The notes below the pieces were generated by a model that was given only the letters and a program-made list of their open reading frames with translations, was not told the origin of the DNA and did not search any database. A DNA stretch of 64,000 nucleotides from Paragordius varius (taxonomy: Eukaryota > Nematomorpha): assembly GCA_964247055.1 (NCBI GenBank), contig OZ176054.1, forward strand, positions 3,844,001-3,908,000, written 5' to 3'. A program made the translations under genes and the position numbers. Positions 35,601 through 47,810 of this stretch are shown here, one piece after another; position 1 is the stretch's first letter, and the number at the start of each line of letters is the position of its first letter.

Positions 35601-38600
35601 TTTGTTGCCTACTTTGTAATCGATCTAATTCTTTACCATTTATAACTAAGCATGGTTTTAATTAATGGCGGAAAAAAGATAAATTAATCCATCATGAAAA
35701 TAGCCTCAATCATCGGAAAGCATTTACTACTTGGAAAGAGGCAGAAAGAAGATTGATAAAATTGGCTTTCAAAAAAAGGGGGGGGGGGCGCCATAAGAGT
35801 TTTATGCCCCGGGCGCCACAAATGCTCGGTACGCCACTGCGCTAAAGTGGTCGTTTTCAAATTTTCTTTCAAATTTTATAATTTATAAACGGTGTTCTAT
35901 ATACCATTATTCTAAAAAAATAATTATCCGGATTGTGTTATGTGTTAGTGTTGTTAAAATCCAAAAATTTTTAAATTTCTAAAACTTGTAATACTTAATT
36001 ATATTTTTTTTAATAATTTTAGAATGATACCAATCCTCAAAAACCAACAAGCTTACCATGGAGCGAAATCAAGTAACACATGTCATTTTTTTCTAAAAAT
36101 TCTAAAAATTGGTTATAGTCACGTTAAATGGCTATAAAATTGAAAAAATGTATATAAGTCAAACACTTATTGGTTAACAATAGTATAAAACAATAAGGTG
36201 ATTTTTGTCGAAATATTTTTGTACAAGGATATTTACAATATGTTTTGTATTCCCTCATTTAAATTAGTATTGATTTAATAAGATGTGCTATATTTTATAG
36301 TTGTGTATTTAATCAGGCAGAGAATGGGTTTCATAGCGGCTATTTTTTGATTCTGGTTTTAATATTTCAAACATTGGTACTCTGAAAAATCGGGTCGGAA
36401 AGTTAAAGCAAGGTTCTGCTTTCTAATATTCAAAACCCTTTACCGATACTCGAAACCGGTTATTCAACACAAAATATTTATAATTATCTAGGGAAAAAAT
36501 TTTTTCATTGTGAACAATTAGGAAAATTATAGTTTTTGTTGACTTAATATAGAGTATGGCCTTGTTTCCCTTAAAGAGTAAAGACTTGAATCTATCTTTA
36601 AGTACGAAAGCTGTACCATTTGCCTGTCCGGGGCTGACAATGATTAGGCAAAATCAATTTCGGTTTTTGGTGACTATACATATTAATTTACAATTCCGTC
36701 GCCTTATAATTTTATTATTAGTATCCTTTATTATTTGCGAAAGAGTTTCGCATAACCAAATTTCTTATTAATTAAAAAGTTAGCTCTAGTATGAAATATT
36801 AAACAACAGTTGCTTAATAATAATCTGAAACACCCCAAGAAAACCTTGATGACAAAAATTCCCACAATACTATAATTTCTAGGGTATTTTGATGAAGCTC
36901 CTAATTAAACAGCTGAAACATCTCAAATTTGCAATTTCTATTTAATCAAGGCATGGACCTCAAGTATTATTTCACCTAAAAAAATCGGTTCAATCGTTTG
37001 CCGTTTCCGATTTGGTTTACAATTCTCTTAAACATATATTAATGCTAATAATTTATTTAAAAGACTTGCTTTATTAATCACAAAAAAGTACGTATACTAA
37101 AATGTATAGTATTCCCAGTCACAACTTACGGTTTTCAGAGTTGGAACATTACTAAAATTATATAAACTATATTGAAACGTTCGGAAGTTGGTATTATCGC
37201 AAAATTTTACTTATAAATGTACTACTGGAAGTCTCAAATAACGACCTTACTGAAAATAGATTGAAGCAAACATATGCCAAGCTCATCTTAGGAAACATTT
37301 TAAGAAATAAGCCCCATTCCTACTTTTGGGAATAGTTGATTGGAAAAGTTCACATAGCAGACCACTTACGAGATACCTTGATCCGCAATAATCGAATAAA
37401 ATCAGGTCTATTGAAATAGAATCCATAGAATGTTCTCTCAAAAGTTCCGATCGAAAACGACTATGGATAGGTCTATCAAACAGTAGTAACCCCTACGTTT
37501 TCGCTAATCAACTTTTCCTTATAATTTTATTTTATTCTCAATGCTAAATAATTATATTATTTATACATTCAAACAATCGGTAAATATTCTATCGCATTTA
37601 CCCGTTAATATTTATATGTGGAGATTAATTAGTGCCAATAAGTCAAAAATTTAAATTGTAAAGAAATTTTGTAGATAATAAATCATTGTTGGAAAAATAT
37701 TCGGTAACATAGATCATTAAATATAAATTATACTAAAATAACTTTGAAATATTGAATTCATATCTGCCAATATCCGATTTCATAATTTAGATTTTGCAAA
37801 GCGACCAGTTTTTAGTTACTGTATTGTTTTTGTACATTTATAGATACTCTTCACTAAGGGTTCGGTGTTTTACGCCCTCAAAAATATGTAAGTTAATTGT
37901 TTAAGAATGTGCAGTCTTGCTTCGTGTGTTCTTAATCAGTAATTTTTCGAACGCTAATATATGTTACAAATATTGAAACTGACAATTTTTAACTATAAAT
38001 CTAAGTTTTTTACCATTTTATAAATATATATTAAAATTACTTAATAAACTATTAAATTTTTAAACTGATTTAAACCGTTCTCGTGGTCAGAATGCACATC
38101 AATGCACTCATAACGGGTCCTAACTTGCCCTATTAAATTACTCGAAAAAATATAGAGAATGTTTGAAAAAATTAACTATTTCCCATTTGAAATAAGGGTA
38201 TTAATTTTATTTCAATAGTGGTCTGATATACCTTCTTATAATTTTTCCATATTTTTAGGTTATGTCATTTTTATCTATTTTTGAAGTCCATAATTTACAT
38301 TGAAAGGATGAAATCATTATTAATTAGCAATAAAACTAAATTAAATATTTCCAATAACTATTGAAATTGGTCATTCACCATTTAATATCGCCAAGATATT
38401 CCATAACAATACTCACCTATGATCATATGCGAAAAGAATTTTTCATATCATCGCTTATCGCTAATGCAATAAAACAAATCCATAAATCATATAATATGGT
38501 ATTGATACTTAAGTTGTCAAAGTGTGTTCGTTCGTTCGTTCGTTTCCCTTCCTTATCATATCATATCACATTGAACTTTAAGAAAATAGGCATTTTTAAA

Positions 38601-41600
38601 CTATAATATTCACTTTTGTGTTTTCTCTAATCTAATTATCTATATTCGCAATTTATCATACCATAAAAATTTTATTGTGAAAGCTTTCTACTACTCCTAC
38701 TACCTTACTTAATTTATAATATACATAAATAAGTGAGTATTCACAAAAAATTTCTTTTATCATTTCTTATAAATAAAATTATTTCAATGCAATAATGCAA
38801 TTTTTATAGATTTTTTACAAAATTTTAATTTCTGTGTTTTGTTGACCGAACATTTCATTTTTAAACTTTGTATCTTCTACTTTTTTTTCAATTATAAACG
38901 GCGAAAATTATTTAACAAAACCGATTTCCTTCAAAAAAACTTGTATGGAAAATAATCAAAAATCATATACCAACAATGAAATCACTACAATAAGCAAAAA
39001 AACTGTAATCTTGGTGAAAAGTCTGATAATAAAAATACCCTTTATACAATTTGCCAGCAAAATTAATCATAAGGCTCAACGGTATAAATTTTATATATCT
39101 TAGGGATGGTAATAAATATTGCGCTGCTGCAAATTTAAGCTTAAACCAGGGAACGTCTTATCAACCAAAATTTTCCCGCTCTTTTTCTTTCATGTCAAAG
39201 TTTTCAAAGACTTCCTCATCAAATACTGCAAAGAGATCCGAAATTAACCATAAAAATGGATTAGCGGAACAATGCAAATTTAGTATTAACGAGAAAGATT
39301 CCAGCTTTTGTAATTGTAATGGTAGTAAATATGCATACTATGATATGCGTAATGTATACATTGAAAAAAATAGCGTACGATTACCAATCATTTTTGAATC
39401 ATCTCCAAAATATACGAATCATTTGTCCCCTAAACAACTAAGGAATAATAAGGATGTGAATAAACGTCGTTTTTCATTGTATGAGGATTCTAAGGGTAGA
39501 ATATATCCCATGCATCCATCCATTATTCCATCCCCCAATTTCGATATGATAAACCATAAACCGATTGCTACCATAACCAACAAATATATATTTGGAGGAA
39601 ATATAAATCAAATATACCACATGAGTATGGTGGAAGAGAAACCTTGCGAAAGAAACGAATATTGCCATTTTATGAAGAATTACAATGATCAGAACAAAGA
39701 ATTTAGGCTAAACAAGCCATTAATGATAAATAATAGTATAAGGTCAAGGTATGTGAAGCGAGGATCATTTAAATATTGATTTCACTAAACGGTTCGAATA
39801 TTAAACATCAGGATAAAATATATTATTATATACATCTTAATATTAGTGAATCATTCCCGTTCGCCTAATCTGAATTAGACTTTCCTATATTTCAAATCAA
39901 TATGGGTAAAGATTAGTTGGCATCTAGTTTCACATTTGGGTATTAGTATAGCCTAGTTAGCATCAGAAATTATAAAAAACCCAAATTTTGTTGACAGTGT
40001 TTACCACGTGTCATAGGGAGAAACGCGTTTCGTCCTTATTGTGGACTCATCAGTCAGATAAACAAAAGTTGGGTCTTTTGTGGTATCTGATTCTAACTAG
40101 GATACACTATACCCAATGTATAATTAGCATGTCAACTAATCTCTACTCTTATTGATTTCTAACTTATAAGGTGATAGTACCTTCCACCAAAATTTTTCTA
40201 TAAATTTTATGGAAAAATCACAAAATTGTTTTTGCTATATAACCATGTTTGACCCCATGTTCCATTAACATATCGTGGGTAGTTTTTCACAAGAAAAAAA
40301 CCTACGAACTAGTGAATGCTTTCAATTTTCTTATATAGTATTTGTTATTCCATTTAAATTGCCTGCCTATATCAAATGTTAGAATCAATTGATTATATGA
40401 TTTAGATTTTAATCGGTCAGAACATTTTTTTACTTTTAAATCTAAAAGGGTTTTAATCTGACCCCGACTGTCTCACATGGGCACCCGCATATTGACTCCA
40501 TATAATATAGTTATTTTTGTTTTATCATATTTTCGAAATAAAAATGATTTTTAACCAATTTTATGTATAATGTATTTTTTGATAAAATATTTTATAAATT
40601 TACATGTAAATTTGTTATTTTAGTCGTAGCGATTTCAATCATTCGATCGACTCACCAAGCGATACAAGATATTTAAATTTTATCGACCAAATATATGATT
40701 CAGTTATACCATCTGCAAATAATCCTAACGTTTCATGCAATTCTTATGAACTAGACTCACAAAATACATATGCTAATACAGGAGACAATCATTTAAGCCA
40801 TTATGTTTGGGATGATAAAAACAATGGGTCACCTACCAACAAACGCAAAAAAGGAAATAGTGAAAAAAGATGGGAAAACTACCCTGAAAAGGGATATAAT
40901 GATTTCGACTCAGAAAACAATCGAATAAATAGGAAATATGCAAAATCTCACACAAATATTTCTAATGAAGAAATTGTAAATGGCCATCCTAATAACAAAG
41001 GCGATTATGCCGAATTTGGTCAACAAACTAGGTACGGTGCCAAGGGCAGTACTTCAATTAAGACTTCAATATCTAATGGAGAGAGGGATTTCGAAGCAAA
41101 TACACTACTAAATTTTATGGGAAACAGTAATTTTCAAGGTGAGAAGAATGGCTCTCAATATGAAAATGTTAAACAGGGTTGTATGTTGCCTTTCCAAAAT
41201 GGCGATATTGTCTTGGAACTGTTTCAAATCTTTAACATTGATAAGGAAAAAGATAAGAAAATTTTATCTCAAATACCTATGTTGCGAATTGCAACTGCGA
41301 AGAGAGATGATGGATTTGGCTATCAGACTAAAGTAAGAATTTTTTACCGTAATATATATTATATTTTATTTCATTTAGCAAATGTGGTATAATTATGTTT
41401 TAATGTTCCATCGTGTCTTTGAAGTAGTTTTCTGGAAATTTAACTTTTGTAAAGGATGTGCTGATCATAGATGAAACTCTTTTTTAACTTGTGTTTAGAA
41501 TCTTTGCAGGGATTATAATAATGAATGTCCACAAAAGCGCCAGTTTTAAGCGATTTTCCTGAACCATTTGATTTTATTGATTATTATTACATCGCATAGC

Positions 41601-42775
41601 CTTTGTGTTAAGGCCCTGCCCTTTAAAATACGGGTTATTTTAAATATACACTCTACGAAATTGACTCTCTTGCAATTTTTCAGAGATGCAGGCCCATTCA
41701 TTTACATTAGTATAACGCATTAAATAAAGGCGATGATCAGGTCGAGCAGCTTTTTTTCAAGTAAATTCAAAAAAAGCTTATTTCCGCATTTGTGTTATAG
41801 TTATAAATGCCAATTTTAATAATATCAAATATGATTAATCATAATATTTTTTAATAAAAGCATTTATTATAATAAATGCTTTTCTAAATTATTATATATG
41901 ATTATTCAATTATTTATATCACAAAAATATATTTTGCAGCATCGTGAAACATTGGAAACTTTGAACACAAACTTGATTGATATTGTCAAGCTAATAGATA
42001 ACGTACAAAGAGAATGGCTACAATTCTATCAAACTAATGAATTGGTTGAATTTTTCTAATCTTAATAGGGTAAAGATGTCGTTAAGAAAGTTGAAAATTA
42101 TTTTGAGGACACCGAAGAAGTCATTAATTTAATGGTATCATTGCGATTTCGACTTAAAAATTTGTCAAACCTTGATGCATCTCAATCGGTATTATATTTT
42201 TTTATTTAACTCCATAAATTATATATTAAACAACAGTTTTAAACAAAACAATGAGTTTAAAAAGTAATTTTTTTTAAATATTTATTACAAAATGGCAACT
42301 TTATTTTTATAGCAAATGGTGGATAATTTGATAATATAAGCTCACATTTTTTAACCATATAGATTAAAATGTATTAATATTTCATATGAAGTCAAAATAT
42401 TATATAACAAGCATTTTATGGATGTATTGATATCATTATTAATTTTAAAATCTATAGTTATCGATTTTAGGCTAATTTTATTAACTCATTGATATTTCTA
42501 TATTTATATTTTTTTTAAAAATTTAAATTATCTAAGCAAGTTAATATATTTGAAGAGTGGGTTTATCTATTCTATACATTTTATATATTTAGAACAATGA
42601 TAAAAAAATAACTTATATAACAAATCAATTTAACGAGTCAATCGACATTCAAAAGTGCATAGCCAGTAGAAAATATACCATATATAATAAAATCTTGCGA
42701 TATACATCACAATCAGAATCTCAATGGTTCATGGATATGTGCGCTCAAAATTTGGTACTGCTAATTGTAAGTTAA
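32679..42775 (+). CDS. SHROOM: Shroom-like protein with C-terminal ASD2 domain
   Basis: Eight exons in one consistent frame: 32679-33567, 34597-34709, 36023-36072, 39104-39748, 40624-41332, 41940-42044, 42069-42188 and 42593-42775, giving 937 residues. Exons 6 and 7 are split by a 24-nt intron (42045-42068). The first roughly 700 residues are Ser/Asn/Lys-rich and low-complexity. The last roughly 180 form heptad-like helices: ETLNTNLIDIVKLIDNVQRE, NELGKDVVKKVENYF, EEVINLMVSLRFRLKNLSNL, then IASRKYTIYNKILRY. Order and content match the Shroom ASD2 domain (LG-DV, then a LLLSLSGRLARVENAL-type helix, then RRERIVFDILANYL), which binds ROCK and drives apical actomyosin contraction. No PDZ domain is seen. 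The N-terminal start is the first Met of the long first exon. Family assignment rests on pattern memory only. Confidence 0.68.
34887..35847. mobile_element. hAT element with 8-bp target duplication, zf-TTF remnant (Shroom-like intron 2)
   Basis: CGCTAAAG is duplicated at 34887-34894 and 35840-35847. The element (34895-35839) has terminal inverted repeats CAGGGGCGTACC and GGTACGCCACTG, followed by G-runs and GCCCCGGGCGCC. Inside, on the plus strand, are diverged pieces of a TTF-type zinc-finger N-terminus: IIRGSQEYQIKCN, FLYSPKNRSAYCFCC and ENSLNHRKAFTTWKEAERRL. The rest of the transposase is missing, so this is an internally deleted non-autonomous copy. The exact duplication suggests a fairly recent insertion. 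Confidence 0.88.
37080..37480 (+). mobile_element. LINE fragment, distal reverse transcriptase region
   Basis: Frames read VFPVTTYGFQSWNIT, then a stretch like LKRSEVGIIAKFY, then VHIADHLRDTLIRNNRIKSG. The V-P-TYG-ESW pattern is standard for the part of LINE ORF2 after the RT palm. It is broken by several stops and has no 5' part. It may be of the same clade as the copy at 3945-5760, whose known part ends before this region. Confidence 0.6.
39910..40142. repeat. 233-bp inverted-repeat element carrying a hammerhead-like core
   Basis: The left arm (from AGATTAGTTGGCAT) and the right arm (to ATGTCAACTAATC) are inverted. Inner blocks also pair: TAGCCTAGTTAGCATCAGA with TCTGATTCTAACTAGGATA, and ACCCAAATTTTGTTGA with AACAAAAGTTGGGT. 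The tip holds the ribozyme-like motif on the minus strand. It lies in intron 4 of the Shroom-like gene. No protein-coding part is present. Confidence 0.7.
39985..40060 (-). ncRNA. Hammerhead-ribozyme-like motif
   Basis: On the minus strand 40053-40028 reads CTGATGA, then stem GTCC, loop ACAATAA, stem GGAC, then GAAA. These are the invariant hammerhead core boxes around helix II. The following CGCGTTT can form a weak helix III with AAACACTG downstream, and CCCAACTTTTGTT upstream pairs with AACAAAATTTGGG downstream as a long helix I. The exact cleavage triplet (a GTC at about 39993-39995 or a GTA about 5 nt nearer the core) is not settled. Hammerheads of this kind are known in Penelope-like elements, retrozymes and satellite DNAs of animals. 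Activity is not shown. Confidence 0.65.
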
Positions 42776-44117
42776 TTTGCCTATAAAAAATTTTAAAACT
42801 GACGCTATTAAAATAACCCTAAATCCTTTGGAATTAATATTTACCAATCTTTTTTTCGTATTTAATTATGTATTTATAAATATAGATTATTTAATATTTT
42901 TCCACATATATTATGGGGTAAGGTTTTTTTTTGATGAAAAAGGCTCAAAGTCCAATTGAGAGTTGTAAAAACATTTTTCATTAAAAAAGCTTAGTTCGCC
43001 ACTGTTTCCTCCTACTTTATCTTTTTATTGTCCAGTTTTAACACACACACACACATAAATTTTAATATTAAATTTTAGATTTTATTAGGAAATGGAACAG
43101 TTATCACAATCTTTTAGATTTTGGAATCGGAACCGCCTTCCTGACCCTTCCATTATTTTTTAGCAAATTATCAAAACAATGTTAACTTTATTTATAATCA
43201 AATTATTTTTATATTGTTTGGATAATAATATAAAGGAGTGTATCATTTTAAACATTTCATATGGATTACAATTGAAACCGAAATTAGAACCGTTTAAAAG
43301 TGGAACCAACAAAACATTTTTAGCAAAAAATATATTCAACGCGGATCTGGAAGCATTTGGTCCGTGACCTTTCGGTTTTGATCCCTGTTTATCTCTTTTC
43401 AATTATTTTTAAGTTCATTTATAATTTCATAAAAGTTGGTGGCATATAAAAATATTTTGGGCCAAAATCCGCCAAGAGAATAAAAGTAAAAACTCTATCA
43501 AATTTTTTAAATATTTTTTGCAATATTCTCCGTTCAGGCTCTTTTAGTTTACCGTTGTTCACGCAAGATTCCTACATTTGAAAAATGTTTTTCAAAATGC
43601 ACGCCGTAATGTGTGTAATAGGGGTACCCAACATAAATGATTTTACAGTTCACTTTTTCGCAAAAAATACCCTTCGCGAGCCGCACTTGAAAAATATATG
43701 GGCATTTATTAATACTTTTTTAGGTTTCAAACATAATACTGTAAAAATTGTGAAGACAATTTAACCACTAGTTCGTTGACGACTCGTTAAGATTTGTTTT
43801 TAATCAATTTTGCCAAAGTTTTATAAATAGCTCATTCTATATATAGAATATCGTATTTTATGGTAATTTTCCAAATTTTTTCTGATCCGGTTGTTGAACG
43901 GTTTAGAAAATTAAAAATGGCTGATAAATATTGAAAACATTGGTTAAATTTTTCGAATCATTCCAATATCATCTTTTTAAAAGGTAAAAATGTTCTTGCC
44001 ATTTGTTAGGTATTATTTTAAAATAAATTTTAGATTTCATATTTTTTTCCTTTTATTATTTAGGATTAAATATGAACACTTTCCCATGGGGCGTAATTTT
44101 CTACCCAAAAGCGTAAT
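42776..44117. other. Gene-free interval after the Shroom-like gene
   Basis: AT-rich sequence without a recognisable gene. A short CA tract lies at about 43038-43055. Confidence 0.5.
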
Positions 44118-44704
44118 TTAACACTTGGATACAACACATTCATTTTAGTCCTTCGATTCAAATTGGGGTAGTTGGATACCCCAGGCCTGTTAAATATGAA
44201 ATACTTTAAAAAGTATGGAAGGAATCGAAACCATGGCAACATTTTGCACTTATAAAACATTAATAAACCTAAATATATAAAAATTCTTCAAAAATATTTG
44301 ATATTACATATTTTAGGCTAAAACCGAAAGGTAAAAATTTCGTCAACGTGACATCTGTCGAATGGTAAAATTAAAAAATAACACAAAATAAACCGCTTTT
44401 TCTATTTCTATCAATGTTAGATGTAATTTATATTAAAAATTAACTTTAGTTTTACACTTAAAATTAAATGCAGACGATATTTTGCGAAAATATTGTAAAA
44501 TAAAAATGGCGTCGAAGTAGTTTGAGATGAAACTTTTTTTTTCAAAACAAAATTTTATCAAGATATTTTGGCATATTATATAATTTTTATCAGGATAGAA
44601 GCATAAATTTAAATTGGGACCGTTTCCTTCAGTAGTTTTTTAATAATCCTAACTTAATTTTAGTCTGGGGTATTTAGATACCCCAATTTAAATCGAAGTG
44701 TTAA
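44118..44704 (+). mobile_element. TTAA-flanked MITE, copy 8 (complete)
   Basis: TTAA-CACTTGGATAC at 44118 and CGAAGTG-TTAA at 44704, 587 bp including both TTAA copies. Contains the internal ATGGCGTCGAAGTAG block. The best-preserved copy together with copies 1 and 9. Confidence 0.85.
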
Positions 44705-45013
44705 AAATAAGGATCTTTATGTTGAATTTTTGGACTCCATTTTTTTGGAATATGTGTAATGATCATATTTTATTAAAAGACCTTTTCTATTATATTTTTT
44801 AACGCTTTTTATATAAATTAAAATATATTTTTTTATTAAATAAAAATAAAGTGTTACATCAAGCCTTAAATGTAAAAAATAGACCAATTCTTTCTGGAAT
44901 GCTAGAATCTTTAAATTTAATTGTTAAAAGGACCGTATGCGATAAATCAAAATCTACATTTGGCCTTTTAGTTGCATTATTTTATAAAAAAAATTTTAAG
45001 TATAAAATTGTTC

Positions 45014-45590
45014 TTAACACCTCGATTCAAATTGGGGTAAAATACCCCAGATTAAATTTGAGTTAGGATTTTTAAAAAACTACTGAAGGAAACGGTCCCA
45101 ATATAAATTTATGCTTCTATCCTAATAAAAATTACATAAATATGTCAAAAGATCTGAAAAAAATTTTGTTTAAAAAAAAGTTCCATGTCAAACTATTTCG
45201 ACGCCATTTTTATTTTACAAAATTATTGCAATATCGTATATATTTAATTTTAGGGTAAAATTAAAGCTAATTTTTAATTTAAATTACATCTAACATTGAT
45301 AAAAATAGAAAAAACAGTTCATTTTGTATTGTTTTTCAATTTTACCATTGCACGCATGTCACGTTGACTAAATTTTGACCTTTCGGTTTTAGCTTAAAAT
45401 AAGTAATATCAAGTATTTTTAAATAAAATTTGTTAGATATTTCAGTCAATTAATGTAATTTAAGTGCAAAATTTTGCCATGGTTTCGGTTTTTCCCATTT
45501 TAGATATTTAATTTTAAACAGGCCTGGGGTATCTAACTACCCCAATTTGAATCGAAGGACTAAAATAAATGTGTTGTATCCAAGTGTTAA
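45014..45590 (-). mobile_element. TTAA-flanked MITE, copy 9 (complete, reverse)
   Basis: TTAA-CACCTCGATTC at 45014 and TATCCAAGTG-TTAA at 45590. It is opposite in orientation to copy 8, which lies 310 bp to its left. Confidence 0.85.
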
Positions 45591-45879
45591 ACTTAAAGTC
45601 TCGAAATACTTTCTGGTTGTAAGTATCCTAAATATCTGATATTTAAATTTATATTATAATTAAAAGATGAAATTATTAACTTTAGTGCATTTTATAATTG
45701 GGCATCAAATTTAGGAAGTGAATTCAAAGATCAGCTGCCTGAATAAAATTTATTTAGGAGATATCATAAATTTTGACACTTAATAAAAAACAGAAAAATT
45801 TAACATTAGCTGATACTTAATTATCTTTAACACAGTTTACACAAAGAAATATGTATCAAGGTAAAATGTTAATTTTTAG

Positions 45880-46460
45880 GTGCGAGCGAAAGTGCAATTT
45901 TCGCTCTTGAATGAGCTAGTTCTCTTAAAGTTAAAGTAAATATGCTGGATTGCGCGATAATCTTAATACATACACTATTTTGAGACATGATGGAAACGGT
46001 TTAAAAAAAGCTTTTAGATATTATCGAAATAACTTTTGTGATATATGAACATCACCTCAGAATTTTATTTAAAAGGTTTATTTCTTTCTAATTTTGTAAA
46101 TTTTTCTAAAATAGAAATTTGAAAACGAATATTTTAATCAAAATTTTGGGTGATAAAATGTTCAGCATTATCAAATTATATAGAAAAAAAGCGTTATTAT
46201 ACCGTTTCCATTATGCCACAAAATAGTATGTGAGCTTCAACAAAATTTTGCAAAAAATTTATTTTTAAAAAAAGTATGGTTTTTAAAGATTATTTTTAGT
46301 TGTTAATAAAATTTAATTATTTGCATTTTTGCTTTTAAAAGACTTACCCCATTTTAGAAGAGCTAAATTCGGGATTTTTGGATTCCACATCTTAAAATTC
46401 AAATATAAAAAAAATTTTTTGCTTCCTAGTAGTTTATTTCATATTTTAATCTTAACGGCC
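45880..46460. mobile_element. Diverged copy of foldback family B
   Basis: GAGCGAAAGTGCAATTTTCG followed by CTCTTGAATGAGCTAGTTCT (45892-45935) and, inverted, CCCATTTTAGAAGAGC with AAATTCGGGATTTTTGG (46349-46384). These correspond to the arms at 26530-26580 and 26760-26810. The arms are now clearly different from one another, so this copy is older. Boundaries are approximate. Confidence 0.6.
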
Positions 46461-46760
46461 AAAACGAAAAGCACCATGATAGTCCTGCATTTTCCTATCA
46501 GAATATACATATTTCATGAAGTTATGTTTTTATGCCTCCCGATTTTGGACGCAGTCTTGCTATTGCATGAATAAGGTTAAAAATATTGTTTTTCAACCAC
46601 TGAATAATCTAAAATGTCTCATATAAATTTTTATAATGACTTCATCCTCAATATATATTTCATAATGAGCGCAAAATCTTCATATGGATTTAGGGATATT
46701 AAAATACACATAGTTAAAATCCACTTTCTTAGATAGTAGGTTTATAAATTTTATCTCAAT

Positions 46761-47453
46761 ATTGGATATAGGGCTGTGCTGACCAAGTCATGACCCGGTC
46801 AATTGACAAGTCATGACCAGGTCGGTCACTATTTATTTTTTGACCATGGTCATTAAAAACAGCTGTTTTTTGAAAAATTGCTAGTAAATTTTTGGAAAAG
46901 AGATAGTAAGATTTTATTGTTTTTTATATTTCTTAAAAAATATAAATTAAATATTTTAATATGCTTATTTAACAATATAAAATTGTTAAATATGCATCCT
47001 TACAACATTAGCATTTAAGCATACCCAATTATTTCGAAAAACAATAAAGCCTTTGCAAAATATGCAATCATTCCATATATGTGAACCAATAAAATGTAAA
47101 AATTTTATAATATCAGTGATAAAAGAAAGCGTAAAATAAGCTAGGTAAAATTTTATTTGAAATATCTAGTATTAGGCTATGTAAATTAAGATTCAGAAGA
47201 CCACAAACATGTGGTAAAATTTATTTGAAAACAAAACTATTGTATAAATTTGATTGAAAATATTTGTAAATTATAAATATCAAAAAATGTATAATGCAAA
47301 CTTTTAAGAAAAAACATGACATTAGTGAAACGCAAGTGTCGTTCGAACATTATTTTCACAATCCAAAATCACATGATATTTACAAATGTAAAAAGTATGG
47401 GTCTGACCGGACTTTTTTGAAAAAGCAGTAAAATGCACAACCCTAATTGTATA
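46761..47453. mobile_element. Non-autonomous hAT-like element with near-perfect 8-bp duplication
   Basis: The inverted termini TAGGGCTGTGC (46769) and GCACAACCCTA (to 47445) differ at one base. The flanks ATTGGATA (46761-46768) and ATTGTATA (47446-47453) agree at 7 of 8 positions. Subterminal GACC-GGTCATGAC-type repeats follow the left end. The same right terminus and motifs end the hAT transposase relic at 29406. Confidence 0.7.
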
Positions 47454-47810
47454 TACATATCACTGCCATCCTTCATTCACCGAAATGACTGGTCCAAAGC
47501 TCATATTTTTTATGATTCTTTAAATTCACAATTGTGCCCCTTTAAAAATTACTACAATATAAATTACATATCCTAAATAATTTTTTATTACTCCGTACAA
47601 AATTTAAATAAACAGCATTTTAAAATTTAATATATATAATAATTTATTTGATCCTTTATTTTTATATTTTTTTAATTTATATCTAGATAAAACAAGTTCT
47701 ATTAGAAGATATCAAGAAGATAGAATATGAAAATAAATATCAATAAATTTTTTTGATCATTTGAATGTTATTATCTCATAAATGCATATGATTGTCTAGT
47801 CCAATATATT

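Noticed and set aside
41139-41336. Alternative frame inside exon 5 of the Shroom-like gene
   Set aside because: The frame used by the model is open for over 700 bp and joins the flanking exons in phase.
43038-43055. CA-dinucleotide tract considered as a regulatory repeat
   Set aside because: Too short and common to support a functional claim.
43160-43402. Overlapping open frames on both strands
   Set aside because: No family resemblance, no splice context and normal AT-rich composition; chance frames.
44066-44260. Short minus-strand frames of the form [17 protein letters not shown], also at 27661 and 29474
   Set aside because: They are translations of the left ends of the TTAA-flanked MITE, repeated because the element is repeated.
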